Assembly (NCBI GenBank): GCA_030710605.1
Contig: CP092877.1
Coordinates: 68,504,488-68,568,487, forward strand
DNA length: 64,000 nucleotides
Direction: 5' to 3'
Origin: Cordylochernes scorpioides
Lineage: Eukaryota; Arthropoda; Arachnida; Pseudoscorpiones; Chernetidae
In this document: positions 31,315-42,565 of the stretch, in pieces
How the letters are laid out: each line of letters starts with the position of its first letter
Position numbering within the stretch: position 1 is the stretch's first letter
Program-made: the position numbers and the translations under genes
Notes under the pieces: model-generated
The model's database searches: none
Seen by the model: the letters and a program-made list of their open reading frames with translations, nothing else
Told to the model about the DNA's origin: nothing

Positions 31315-34300
31315 ATGCTTCTGGGAGGTGTAGATTCTTGCAGCTCTTTTCTACAGCACTCAACATCTGGGAAGCGTAGATTCCTCCAGCTCTTTTTCTA
31401 CAGCACCGAACTTCTGGGAGGCGTTGATTCCTCCAGCTCTGTTTCTACCGCGCTGAACTTCTGGGAGGCGTTGATTCCTCCACTTCTGTTTCTACCGCGC
31501 TGAACTTCTGGGAGTCGTTGATTCCTCCAGCTCTGTTCCTACCGCGCTGAACTTCTGGGAGGCGTTGATTCCTCCAGCTCTGTTACAACCGCGCTGAACT
31601 TCTGGGAGGCGTTGATTCCTCCAGCTCTGTTACTACCGCGCTGAACTTCTGGGAGGCGTTGATTCCTCCAGCTCTGTTTCTACCGCGCTGAACTTCTGGG
31701 AAGCGTTGATTCCTCCAGCTCTGTTTCTACCGCGCTGAACTTCTGGGAGTCGTTGATTCCTCCAGCTCTGTTCCTACCGCGCTGAACTTCTGGGAGGCGT
31801 TGATTCCTCCAGCTCTGTTCCTACCGCGCTGAACTTCTGGGAAGCGTTGATTCCTCCAGCTCTGTTTTTACCGCGCTGAACTTCTGGGAGGCGTTGATTC
31901 CTCCAGCTCTGTTTCTACCGCGCTGAACTTCTGGGAGGCGTTGATTCCTCCAGCTCTGTTTACTACCGCGCTGAACTTCTGGGAGGCGTTGATTCTTTCA
32001 GCTCTGTTTCTACCGCGCTGAACTTCTGGGAGGCGTTGATTCTTTCAGCTCTGTTTCTACCGCGCTGAACTTCTGGGAGGCGTTTATTCTTTCAGCACTG
32101 TTTCTACCGCGCTGAACTTCTGGGAGGCGTTGATTCTTTCAGCTCTGTTTCTACCGCGCTGAACTTCTGGGAGGCGTTGATTCCTCCAGCTCTGTTTCTA
32201 CCGCGCTGAACTTCAGGGAAGCGTTGATTCCTCCAGCTCTGTTTCTACCGCGCTGAACTTCTGGGAGGCGTTGATTCCTCCAGCTCTGTTTCTACCGCGC
32301 TGAACTTCTGGGAGGCGTTGATTCCTCCACTTCTGTTTCTACCGCGCTGAACTTCTGGGAGGCGTTGATTCCTCCACTTCTGTTTCTACCGCGCTGAACT
32401 TCTGGGAGGCGTTGATTCTTTCAGCTCTGTTCCTACCGCGCTGAACTTATGGGAAGCGTTGATTCCTCCAGCTCTGTTTCTACCGCGCTGAACTTCTGGG
32501 AGGCGTTGATTCCTCCAGCTCTGTTTCTACAGCACTGAACTTCTGGGAGGCGTTTATTTCTCCAGCTCTGTTTCTACCGCGCTGAACTTCTGGGGGGCGT
32601 TGATTCCTCCAGCTCTGTTTCTACCGCGCTGAACTTCTGGGAGTCGTTGATTCCTCCAGCTCTGTTCCTACCGCGCTGAACTTCTGGGAGGCGTTGATTC
32701 CTCCAGCTCTGTTACTACCGCGCTGAACTTCTGGGGGGCGTTGATTCCTCCAGCTCTGTTTCTACCGCGCTGAACTTCTGGGAGGCGTTGATTCCTCCAG
32801 CTCTGTTTCTACCGCGCTGAACTTCTGGGAGGCGTTGATTCCTCCAGCTCTGTTTCTACCGCGCTGAACTTCTGGGAGGCGTTGATTCCTCCAGCTCTGT
32901 TTCTACCGCGCTGAACTTCTGGGAGGCGTTGATTCTTTCAGCTCTGTTTCTACCGCGCTGAACTTCTGGGAGGCGTTGATTCTTTCAGCTCTGTTTCTAC
33001 CGCGCTGAACTTCTGGGAGGCGTTGATTCCTCCAGCTCTGTTTCTACCGCGCTGAACTTCTGGGAGGCGTTGATTCCTCCAGCTCTGTTTCTACGGCGCT
33101 GAACTTCTGGGAAGCGTTGATTCCTCCAGCTCTGTTTCTACCGCGCTGAACTTCTGGGAGGCGTTGATTCCTCCAGCTCTGTTTCTACCGCGCTGAACTT
33201 CTGGGAGGCGTTGATTCCTCCAGCTCTGTTTCTACCGCGCTGAACTTCTGGAAAGCGTTGATTCCTCCAGCTCTGTTCCTACCGCGCTGAACTTCTGGGA
33301 GGCGTTGATTCCTCCAGCTCTGTTACAACCGCGCTGAACTTCTGGGAGGCGTTGATTCCTCCAGCTCTGTTACTACCGCGCTGAACTTCTGGGAGGCGTT
33401 GATTCCTCCAGCTCTGTTTCTACCGCGCTGAACTTCTGGGAGGCGTTGATTCCTCCAGCTCTGTTTCTACCGCGCTGAACTTCTGGGAAGCGTTGATTCC
33501 TCCAGCTCTGTTTCTACCGCGCTGAACTTCTGGGAGTCGTTGATTCCTTCAGCTCGTTTCTACCGCGCTGAACTTCTGGGAGGCGTTGATTCCTCCAGCT
33601 CTGTTTCTACCGCGCTGAACTTCTGGGAAGCGTTGATTCCTCCAGCTCTGTTTCTACCGCGCTGAACTTCTGGGAGGCGTTGATTCCTCCAGCTCTGTTT
33701 CTACCGCGCTGAACTTCTGGGAGGCGTTGATTCCTCCACTTCTGTTTCTACCGCGCTGAACTTCTGGGAGGCGTTGATTCTTTCAGCTCTGTTTCTACCG
33801 CGCTGAACTTCTGGGAGGCGTTGATTCTTTCAGCTCTGTTTCTACCGCGCTGAACTTCTGGGAGGCGTTGATTCTTTCAGCTCTGTTCCTACCGCGCTGA
33901 ACTTCTGGGAAGCGTTGATTCCTCCAGCTCTGTTTTCTACCGCGCTGAACTTCTGGGAGGCGTTGATTCCTCCAGCTCTGTTTCTACCGCGCTGAACTTC
34001 TGGGAAGCGTTGATTCCTCCAGCTCTGTTTCTACCGCGCTGAACTTCTGGGAGGCGTTGATTCCTCCATCTCTGTTTCTACAGCACTGAACTTCTGGGAG
34101 GCGTTGATTCCTCCAGCTCTGTTTCTACCGCGCTGAACTTCTGGGGGGCGTTGATTCCTCCAGCTCTGTTTCTACCGCGCTGAACTTCTGGGAGTCGTTG
34201 ATTCCTCCAGCTCTGTTCCTACCGCGCTGAACTTCTGGGAGGCGTTGATTCCTCCAGCTCTGTTACTACCGCGCTGAACTTCTGGGGGGCGTTGATTCCT

Positions 34301-34831
34301 CCAGCTCTGTTACTACCGCGCTGAACTTCTGGGAGGCGTTGATTCCTCCAGCTCTGTTCCTACCGCGCTGAACTTCTGGGAGGCGTTGATTCCTCCAGCT
34401 CTGTTTCTACCGCGCTGAACTTCTGGGAGGCGTTGATTCCTCCAGCTCTGTTTCTACCGCGCTGAACTTCTGGGAGGCGTTGATTCTTTCAGCTCTGTTT
34501 CTACCGCGCTGAACTTCTGGGAGGCGTTGATTCTTTCAGCTCGTTTCTACCGCGCTGAACTTCTGGGAGGCGTTGATTCCTCCAGCTCTGTTTCTACCGC
34601 GCTGAACTTCTGGGAGGCGTTGATTCCTCCAGCTCTGTTTCTACCGCGCTGAACTTCTGGGAAGCGTTGATTCCTCCAGCTCTGTTTCTACCGCGCTGAA
34701 CTTCTGGGAGGCGTTGATTCCTCCAGCTCTGTTACTACCGCGCTGAACTTCTGGGAGGCGTTGATTCCTCCAGCTCTGTTTCTACCGCGCTGAACTTCTG
34801 GGAGGCGTTGATTCCTCCAGCTCTGTTTCTA
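31315..34831 (+). repeat. 47-bp minisatellite, about 75 units
   Basis: Unit: TCTACCGCGCTGAACTTCTG, then GGAGGCGTTGATTCCTCC, then AGCTCTGTT (47 bp). The first units (31315-31400) are diverged, the interior is homogeneous, and the right edge is sharp at TTTCTAGACC. Variant units (TTTCAG, CCACTTCTG, GGGGGGCG, TTACAACC) recur in blocks. The array is GC-rich against AT-rich flanks, with no sustained ORF. Confidence 0.95.
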
Positions 34832-35319
34832 GACCCCTCAACCTCAGGACCAACTTATAGAGTTGGTTATATAACCAGTCTATTCCACGGATGCGGCCAA
34901 AAACGGGATATATGGCGATTGTACATCACGGAAATCTACACCCCCTTTTTTTATATTTATAAATCGCCGAGCCAAGTTATTCGAGACATTCGAGCCATAT
35001 TTAATGATGTGAAAAATGTCTAGCACTGTCTACTGCCTGCCCTTTCTTCTGGACTCAGAAACAACGCAGTTTATATTCTGATGGTAACGACAGAGAGGGC
35101 GGACTTTGTTGTCCAATCAAGGACTGGCATGACCGATATGTCCACTTCTTTCCTAAGTTGTTTGGACAATGTCAACGACCTGTTACACGACCTTTCATGA
35201 ATGCCGCCCTGTTCCAGTGGAGCTTTAATTTGACGTCATTTTAAAGTTACATCAGATGTCATTAAACGTCATCGAGGTACAAGAAATCGAACCATTTAAC
35301 GTACAGTTTTTAAATAATA
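34832..35319. other. unique spacer, no gene seen
   Basis: Moderate GC. TGACGTCA at 35231-35238. A 71-codon ORF at the array edge begins inside the last repeat unit and has no family. Confidence 0.25.
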
Positions 35320-35890
35320 CAATTTCTCCTTCTATACTGAAATGGCAAAATATTAGGAGAGCCTGGCTCATAAGTGACGAACGAGGTGTTGAGGTGTAGC
35401 CAGTTTAATCCACCGCTTTAATATTGTATTTGGTTATTCTGCTTATATATCCTGGACTTTAATTCTTCGTTGTGGTACAGTCATGGACAAAACTTAAAGA
35501 AGTGGAAAGTCTTTGAAGTCGCCAGTTGTCTGTTTTTTTTTTAAGGAGACAGAGGTTGTTCATACTTGGTTATCTCGTATGTCTTCAATAAAGGTCACGG
35601 TGTATCAGATAGCTTGTATATATCCCGATATATATGCTAAAAGGTAAGATTTCTTTAAGCTTTGTTTCCATGAGTGTATTCAATGAGACTATGGACATAT
35701 AATCTCCGAGTAATGTAGGAATCCTATAAATGTACTTTGTCGAGCAATACTCTTCAGCAAACCTTTCCACAGACAAACGCAACAACATCAATTAAACAAG
35801 AGCCATAGTTTCCCATCATAATAAGGACAGTAAGAAGTTATTTTGTTTGAAATCGCTCTAAATGGTTCCATTTCTTGATGGCGTGCTAAT
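35320..35890 (-). mobile_element. MITE-B copy split by MITE-A
   Basis: The left part (35320-35477) and right part (35677-35890) together match the MITE-B unit in reverse: the helix pair CTGGC/GCCAG, GAGCAATACTCTTCAGCAAA near 35743, and AAGGACAGTAAGAA near 35822. MITE-A copy 7 sits between them. Confidence 0.7.
35478..35676 (-). mobile_element. MITE-A copy 7, nested in MITE-B
   Basis: Left end CAGTCATGGACAAAACTTAA, right end TTTCCATGAGTG followed by TA. Inserted in an older MITE-B copy, which orders the two insertions in time. Confidence 0.85.
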
Positions 35891-36851
35891 GCCCTGTAAA
35901 TATGTAGATGTCTGGAATACAATCTCACATTACCTGATGATGATATTGATGTACTTAAAGGTGAACCTCTCCTTTTAAAATACATTAAAACAATATATTA
36001 TGTTCTTCACCCTAGTAGCTGGTGTTATGAAGAAGAGGAAAATAAGGATGTTGAAAAAACTAGAAAGAAAAAGTAAAAAAAAAAAGGTCAGGGTGAAAAG
36101 AATGCCCTCAGCCGCTAAAATGAGCATTGTATTTGGAAAATCTTTCTGAATATATATCCACTTAACGATGATTTTAAACTTTAGTCCACTCTAATTAAAT
36201 ATCTAACAAAAATGAAATATGTCAATTGAATAATGTAGAGAAGTCAATTCTGATTTATCAAAACGACCATATACATACTAAATAGTTTATAATTATTTCA
36301 AACGTACGCGGTTAAACCCATATTGAACAAGGGAGATTTTAAGTCGGCCAGTTTTAATCAGAGATTACGGTAGAAAATTGGATTTCTGTACGAGAACTAA
36401 TTGATGTTGAGTGAAAAACACCTTTCCTCTTCCCAGATCAATTATCTCGACATTCGGTGTGACCTAGAGAGGATAAAATGTAGGTTTGGTGGACGTTGTG
36501 TGTGACCGTCTTCTTTATCTTTTGATTCGATGATGTTCAAATTATACTGGATGTTGCGTTTACACAAGGACCGATATGCAATAGAGATATTTATTTTTAA
36601 TTCTATTATCAGGGAGTTGGGAATTTGTGCACAGTTTTCTTGTAAGGCTATCTAAGAATAACGCTCTCTTAATTAACCTACGGTGATAAAGAAAATATTG
36701 AGATGACTTGGATGATCTGTGGCGAGCCCTCCCAACGGATTTTACAGCTTCACATACTAGACAGCTCTACTTATCTCACAGACTGCAGCATTTAAGACCG
36801 TTTCAGGAATTCAGCAAAGAAAAAAAAAACATCACAAGCTTGTTATTAAAG
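35891..36851. other. AT-rich spacer, nothing recognised
   Basis: No repeat or coding family seen. Confidence 0.3.
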
Positions 36852-37015
36852 ACTAGCCGAATGACCCGGGCAACGCCCGTGTTTTACCCGATTGAATGTT
36901 TTGATTCAAATACTATTTGTTACAATTATAAATTGTGGTCATGTGGCCTAGTGGTCATGGCATCTGCCCGGTAAGCGGAAGGTCGTGGGTTCGATTCCCA
37001 TCCTTTGACACTTTT
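36852..37015 (+). mobile_element. tRNA-Thr-derived SINE, family 2 (copy 2)
   Basis: Starts ACTAGCCGAATGACCCGGGC like 24375. The tRNA-like part has A-box TGGCCTAGTGG, an anticodon stem TCTGC/GCGGA enclosing CCGGTAA (anticodon GGT, Thr), and T-arm GTGGG TTCGATT CCCAT, followed by a T run. Position 33 is C rather than U and the acceptor ends do not pair, so it is not a functional tRNA gene. Confidence 0.65.
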
Positions 37016-38319
37016 TTTTATTTTATCCATTCTGACCAAAATCTATCCGTGAACTTCACACAGTGAACTACAGACAGAATAAGGCAATTATATAAGTAGA
37101 TCATAATTCGGAAGAAAGCTCGAGTTTAATGCTGATCTTGTGTGTAGTTGACGGATTATATGAACAAGAGATATTTCTCTCCTAAATTATATCCGGCTAT
37201 GTGCCGATGATGTGAGAATTAACTGATGTATATCCTAATTCTGGCCTACAGAATACAGTCATCCATCGCTGTATATTCTAATTAAAAAGACATGTGTAGT
37301 TTGATGGATAATTAAAATTAAAAGTTGAATTTCCAAATACACGTTTGATATATCTGAAAGATATTGCTTCGGCGTTGTTCTTGGCTAGAGCACTCCAGGA
37401 AAGTAGTTTCTTTAAATAATTGATTGACTAAGGTTTCTACTATTGCCACTTAAATGTTCTAAATATATATAGCTGTGGAAATTTATAGAAATATTATTGG
37501 GGATGATATTTATGTTAATAAGCATATAAATTTTGGGGACAATAGGAGTATACACAAATATATGTTCCAAGCATTGCTCTCTGCAAACAATTCCCAAAAG
37601 TGCCCATTAGTCATCAATTAAACAGAATGCGCGCCATCTATTGTCAACAATTAAAATGATTGCAACGCTATATTTTAAAACAATTCCAATTCTCGATCAC
37701 ACTATATTTGGCTCACAGACACCTTACGTTCAATTATCTTTCTTTCTTTTCCGGAAGCACACAGATCGGTATAGTTTTACCATCTAACTGAATTGACAGA
37801 ATGATGGAATTGGTCAATGATCTAGCTTGATAAAAAGAAAGGGCATGTCAGTAAGACAGGCAGTCTTTGGAACAGCAGAGTCGAGGGAGAGAGAAATTGT
37901 GGAGAAGACTGCAAAATGGTGAGAACTCGGTCAAACCGTGGCTGCTCCTCCGTGGGTATAACAAATTAATTCTGCGCTCATCTTATCTGGAAAAATGCCA
38001 TCTCTATATCTTCTGGCTCACCATTGAAGAGGACAAGTTTCTGCTATCTGCCTAAAAATACGGGTTTTCACGTATACAAGAGAGTGAAGAGTGGTCCTGG
38101 CGTACACTCTAAAAGCAAATCTGAAAACTTGTTTTCTGAACGTAGAGTTACTGGAGCCAGACTTTTATCTGTCCTCCTGAGTTGGTTGCAAGATGACGAG
38201 ACAAAATAGGCCTTTTTGCTAACCAGAGGCTTTAATTTTCGTTAATTATTCGACGGAAGGTTTCTACCTAAGGACTCTCTAGGTCTGGATATTCATTCGA
38301 CCCCAGGATGTAGCACATA
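37016..38319. other. spacer with a MITE-B scrap, no gene seen
   Basis: GTTCCAAGCATTGCTCTCTG near 37562 matches the MITE-B hairpin. The remainder, including ORFs near 37867-38209, shows nothing I recognise. Confidence 0.3.
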
Positions 38320-38404
38320 CATTCATGGACAAAATTTAAGGAGGTTGTACCTTTTAGCATGTATATCGGGATTCAGATAATAACTCTGAAAGTTATTTGA
38401 TACA
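38320..38404 (+). mobile_element. MITE-A copy 8, left part
   Basis: CATTCATGGACAAAATTTAA to TTATTTGATACA. Interrupted by the copia insertion and resumes at 42777. Confidence 0.85.
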
Positions 38405-38611
38405 TGTTAAAAAATAGGAAGGAGAATGCCGGGAAATTGTCTTTAAAGATAGAAAGTTTTATTAAGTTATGCTGTAATTTTACATAAAGTTAAAGCAGCT
38501 TGCTTTACATACTCCACTACGACAATGATAGAAATAATTTATATACATGGCGGTCAACTGGTCAAAAACAAATAAAAGAAGAGTAGAATGTTGAAATTGA
38601 TTATTCCAACA
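38405..38611 (-). repeat. 3' LTR of the copia element
   Basis: 207 bp, plus-strand ends TGTTAAAAAATAGG and TTATTCCAACA (TG...CA). It differs from the other LTR only by lack of GAGA near 38594. Confidence 0.95.
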
Positions 38612-38624
38612 CCCTCCCTCAATT
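38612..38624 (-). promoter_or_regulatory. polypurine tract of the copia element
   Basis: On the minus strand AATTGAGGGAGGG lies directly before the 3' LTR, the expected plus-strand DNA primer. It starts two bases past the stop codon region of Pol. Confidence 0.85.
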
Positions 38625-38625
38625 T

Positions 38626-41600
38626 CTACATTCCCAATCCAGCAACATGTTTATCATACAAGACTCTTGGCAGACCTTTAGTAAGGATGTCGGCAACATT
38701 TTCCTGGGTTGGTATGTGAACGACCTCGATAAGACCATCGCTGCAAATGCTTCTAATATAATGCCATTTGATGTCAATGTGTTTAGTTCTGGCATGATGG
38801 ACTGGATTTCTCGCCAGCTGTTGAGCGCCCTGGTTATCAGTCTTTAAAACCGTAGGTTCATTCAATAATTCACCAAATCCTATCTCATCCAACAGCGTTC
38901 TAAGATAGACTGCCTCCTTTCCCGCTTCACAAAGTGCTATGTACTCTGATTCCGTGCTCGAAAGAGCGACAGTCTGCTGCTTCTTCGATTCCCAAGCTAT
39001 TGGACCTCTTGCCAAGAAGAAAACAAGTCCCGTTTGAGACTTTCTATCCGCGAGGTTTCCACCCCAATCAGCGTCGACACAACCATAAAGGGTCTCATTA
39101 GTTTTCTCGTAAGTTATTTTCAAACATAAAGTGCCCTTTAGATAGCGGAGGACTCGCTTGGCCGCATTCCAGTGCTGTCTCCTAGGATCATTGCTGAATT
39201 GTCCCAAAGCACTAACCGCATAGGCTATATCAGGCCTTGTCGACACTGAAAGATATATTAACGATCCAATCAGTGATTGGTATTCTTCCTTTTTTACTGG
39301 CTCATTCTCACCCTCTATAGATGAAATCTTTGTTAACTTGGAGTTCGAATCCATGGGTGTAGAAATCGGCTTGGCCTCCTTCATTCTATATTTCGCCAGA
39401 AGTTCTTCAATATATTTCTCTTGATCTATGGATATTGAGCCATCCTTTTCCGTTTGTATTCTTATACCCAAACAATAATTTATCTTTCCAAGATCTTTTA
39501 TTTTGAATATCTTCTTCATACTTTCTTTAAAGGATATCAGCGTGTCTTTTCTTTCAGCTGCAATTATCAAATCATCAACATAGATTGTGACCAGAAGAAC
39601 TCCTTCTTCTCTTTTAATGTAGACACAGTTATCAGTTTTCATCTGTTCTAGGCCCATTTCTTTTAATACTGAATCGAGCTTTGCATGCCAAGTCATTCCA
39701 GCCTGTTTCAGACCATATATAGCCTTCTTTAGTTTACATACCCTTCTTGGATATTTCTTTGACTCGAAATTTTCTGGTTGTGTCATGTAAATTTCTTCTT
39801 TGACATCACCATTCAAGAAGGCAGACTGAACATCCATTTGATGGACCAGCAAATCATATTCAACGGCCAAGGCTAAAACTGTTCTGATCGTACTGTGGCG
39901 TACAACTGGTGCAAAGGTTTCCTCATAATCAATACCGTATTTTTGGGAATAACCTTTTGCTACAAGTCGAGCCTTATACCGTTCAAGAGAACCATCACTA
40001 CTATACTTTCTCCTGAATACCCATTTGCTTCCAATTACGTTTTGGCCCTTAGGGGGATCAACCAGTTCCCAAGTTTTGTTTTCAATCAATGAATCAAACT
40101 CCTCCTTCATTGCTTTCCTCCAAAAATAAGAATCTTTTCCAGACAGCGCTTCCTCTGCGTCTTTTGGATCTGGGGAGTACTTCACTTCTGAAAATTCTTG
40201 CGTGGATAAATTTGCCGTAGGATATTCCTTTCTTGGTCGGCCAGGTTTTCCCGTTCTAATATACCTTGGTCTTCCTCTTCCTATCTGCGAGATGACTTCC
40301 ATTGTTTCTGATGGTTCGCCTAAAAAATCCGAATCAGTTCCGGGCAAAGTGTTTTCATCATCCTGAAGACTTTCCTCCTCCAATGATATATCTACCTTTT
40401 TCTGTGGTATAGCTTCAATTTGCACCACGTCATTCCTAGAGGTAGAGTTTTCAGATTCGAGGAAACGTACATCTCGACTTTTTATCATCATGCCTGTTCC
40501 AGGCTTCCATAATCTGTACGCCTTTGATTCGGGAGAATAGCCAATCAGTCGGTATTCTTCACTGCGAGGAGCGAATTTTCCTCTTCTTGGACGGTTGTCA
40601 ACAGCGAAACATTTACATCCAATAATTCTTAAATGAGAAACGGTTGGTTTTCTTCCTGTAAATATTTCATACGGAGTTCGACTTTCATTAGTTCTTGGGC
40701 ATCTGTTTCTAATGTATGTAGATGTATGCACAAGTTCAGCCCAAAGTGGATCTGGGAGGTTCGCTTGAATTATGAAACATCTGGTCATTTCTACCAGAGT
40801 TCTGTTCGCTCTTTCAGCAACTCCATTTTGTTGCGGAGAATATTCAACTGAGAGCTGATGTCTAATTCCTTCCTCCGATAAATATTCTTTAAAATCTGAA
40901 CTCAAATACTCTGCGGCATTGTCACTTCTGATTGCTTTAATTTTCTTGCCAGTTTGTTTCTCAGCAAATCTTTTAAATAGTTTAAATCCTTTGAAAATTT
41001 CACTTTTTCTTTTCATAACAAAAGTGAATATCATTCGTGAGAAATCGTCAATAAATGTTGCGAAGTACAATGCACCGCCATATGACTTTGTTCTCATCGG
41101 TCCACATATGTCAGAATGAATAAGTTGCAGTGGCTCGGTTGACTTTGTCAGAGAGATTTCTGGGAATGGTAATCGAGTCTGTTTACCCCTAATACAAGTT
41201 TCACAACTTGTTATACTTTTAAATTCACCCTTGGGTAATCCATTAACTAAATTTTCTCTCTGCAATTTCCTAAGGTCATCAAAATTAAGATGACCAAACC
41301 TATTATGCCAAATTTCACTGCTATTTTTGTCTATACATATTCTGGTAAATTGCGTTTTTGCATATTTAGTTTGACGCAGTATGTAAAGTCCGTTTCTTTT
41401 GTAAGCTTCTATGCAAATTTTCCTCAATGGATTCACAATTTCCGCTTTTCCTCTCATAAATTTTACAAAAAATGATTTTTCTGTGCAGGTGCTGACCGAA
41501 ATCAAATTTCCCTTCAGTCCTGGGACAAACAACACATTTTCTAATTTCAATAAAAATGGTTCACCATGTTCGAGAACTTCCAATTGTACCGTTCCTGTAC

Positions 41601-42519
41601 CTAAAGCTTCTATGCTTTGGTCGTTCGCTAATTTAACGGGTATTGGCTCTGTTTCTCTTAAATCTGAAAATGCTGTTCTTAAGCAGCACATGTGTGCAGT
41701 TGCACCGCTATCCAGGCACCACTCGTTAACATCAAGAATATTTTCATCTCGAATTCCTAGAGAAGCAGCCATTCGCGTATTGTTTGTTCTAGAGTTCCTT
41801 TTTGACCAGCAGTCAGCCGCTTTGTGGCCTTTCTTGCCACAGTAATGGCAGTTAAATTTAAAATCCTTCCGAGTTGGTGGTTTAGTGGAATTGGTAGTTT
41901 TTCTTTCTGGATTTCCAAAAAATGCATTCTGTTCTCCAGACGAAGTTCCCTCCATTTCACGTTGTCTTTGATCTTCTTCTATGATCTTGACCTTTAAAGT
42001 TTCAAGTTTTGGGAGCTCATCTCTGGTTTCTATTGCAGTTCTGAATCCTTCGTACGATTCTGGAAGACTACACAACAAGAGTATAACTAAAAAGTCTTCG
42101 GGTACTTGAGCCCCAATTTCACCTAGATTGTCCACTAATGAGGTAAATTTACTCAGGTAATCTTTCAAATCATCATTAGGCCTCATTTTCATCTGTATTA
42201 GCCTTTTGGTTAGGGAAACTCTCGTCGCAGGTCCTTTAGGTCGATAAACTTCTTCTATCTTTTTCCAGGCCTCCTCGGCAGTCTTGCAATTCTTAACATG
42301 AACTAGTTCTGATGGATTCAAGCTCAATACAATTGTAGCAAGAGCCTTCTGATCCTTATTTTGCCAATTAGTAAACTCTTGGTTACCGGGTTCAGGTTTG
42401 ATATTGGCTTCATTCACATAAATCCACAGATCAGAGTGAACAAGAATCATTTGCATTTGAAGCCTCCATGTCTCAAAGTTTTGCTTATTCAACTTCTCAA
42501 TTTGATATAGACTGGACAT
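38626..42519 (-). CDS. copia Gag-Pol polyprotein, full length
   Basis: 1297 residues in one frame, the usual copia layout and length. In order: a Gag domain of the UBN2 type (about 1-200); a zinc knuckle C224-C227-H232-C237; aspartic protease with DSG at 270-272; integrase with the H405/H410...C439/C442 zinc site and catalytic D470, D533, E569 (35 residues between the last two, the DD35E spacing); reverse transcriptase from about 829, with YVDD at 980-983; and RNase H from about 1145, with TDNQG near 1228, ending in a typical copia tail. All catalytic motifs are present and no stop or frameshift interrupts them. The Met at 42519 is the first in frame, 46 bases inside the 5' LTR. Gag and Pol are a single frame as in Drosophila copia, where Gag excess is produced by splicing. 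Whether that happens here is not visible. The product acts in cytoplasmic particles and then in the nucleus at integration. Confidence 0.97.
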   Translation of the reverse strand: MSSLYQIEKLNKQNFETWRLQMQMILVHSDLWIYVNEANIKPEPGNQEFTNWQNKDQKALATIVLSLNPSELVHVKNCKTAEEAWKKIEEVYRPKGPATRVSLTKRLIQMKMRPNDDLKDYLSKFTSLVDNLGEIGAQVPEDFLVILLLCSLPESYEGFRTAIETRDELPKLETLKVKIIEEDQRQREMEGTSSGEQNAFFGNPERKTTNSTKPPTRKDFKFNCHYCGKKGHKAADCWSKRNSRTNNTRMAASLGIRDENILDVNEWCLDSGATAHMCCLRTAFSDLRETEPIPVKLANDQSIEALGTGTVQLEVLEHGEPFLLKLENVLFVPGLKGNLISVSTCTEKSFFVKFMRGKAEIVNPLRKICIEAYKRNGLYILRQTKYAKTQFTRICIDKNSSEIWHNRFGHLNFDDLRKLQRENLVNGLPKGEFKSITSCETCIRGKQTRLPFPEISLTKSTEPLQLIHSDICGPMRTKSYGGALYFATFIDDFSRMIFTFVMKRKSEIFKGFKLFKRFAEKQTGKKIKAIRSDNAAEYLSSDFKEYLSEEGIRHQLSVEYSPQQNGVAERANRTLVEMTRCFIIQANLPDPLWAELVHTSTYIRNRCPRTNESRTPYEIFTGRKPTVSHLRIIGCKCFAVDNRPRRGKFAPRSEEYRLIGYSPESKAYRLWKPGTGMMIKSRDVRFLESENSTSRNDVVQIEAIPQKKVDISLEEESLQDDENTLPGTDSDFLGEPSETMEVISQIGRGRPRYIRTGKPGRPRKEYPTANLSTQEFSEVKYSPDPKDAEEALSGKDSYFWRKAMKEEFDSLIENKTWELVDPPKGQNVIGSKWVFRRKYSSDGSLERYKARLVAKGYSQKYGIDYEETFAPVVRHSTIRTVLALAVEYDLLVHQMDVQSAFLNGDVKEEIYMTQPENFESKKYPRRVCKLKKAIYGLKQAGMTWHAKLDSVLKEMGLEQMKTDNCVYIKREEGVLLVTIYVDDLIIAAERKDTLISFKESMKKIFKIKDLGKINYCLGIRIQTEKDGSISIDQEKYIEELLAKYRMKEAKPISTPMDSNSKLTKISSIEGENEPVKKEEYQSLIGSLIYLSVSTRPDIAYAVSALGQFSNDPRRQHWNAAKRVLRYLKGTLCLKITYEKTNETLYGCVDADWGGNLADRKSQTGLVFFLARGPIAWESKKQQTVALSSTESEYIALCEAGKEAVYLRTLLDEIGFGELLNEPTVLKTDNQGAQQLARNPVHHARTKHIDIKWHYIRSICSDGLIEVVHIPTQENVADILTKGLPRVLYDKHVAGLGM

Positions 42520-42551
42520 GCTTAATTCTTAATTTTCTTAGACAATCAGTC

Positions 42552-42565
42552 CTGGGCCCATAACC
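42552..42565 (-). promoter_or_regulatory. primer-binding site for a tRNA-iMet half-molecule
   Basis: The plus strand reads CTGGGCCCATAACC, identical to the anticodon-arm segment of metazoan initiator tRNA-Met. The element strand is therefore complementary to the interior of the tRNA and abuts the 5' LTR. Drosophila copia primes in this unusual way, using a tRNA-iMet fragment cut in the anticodon loop rather than the CCA end. Confidence 0.85.

Noticed and set aside
31297-31503. 68-codon ORF at the start of the 47-bp array
   Set aside because: A repeat-derived frame that is stopped as soon as the regular units begin.
36940-37012. tRNA-Thr(GGT) gene
   Set aside because: Anticodon and T-arm fold, but position 33 is C, the acceptor strands do not pair and it sits inside a SINE shared with 24375.
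38647-42519. Plus-strand ORFs of 61-144 codons across the copia element
   Set aside because: They are antisense shadows of the 1297-codon Gag-Pol frame.
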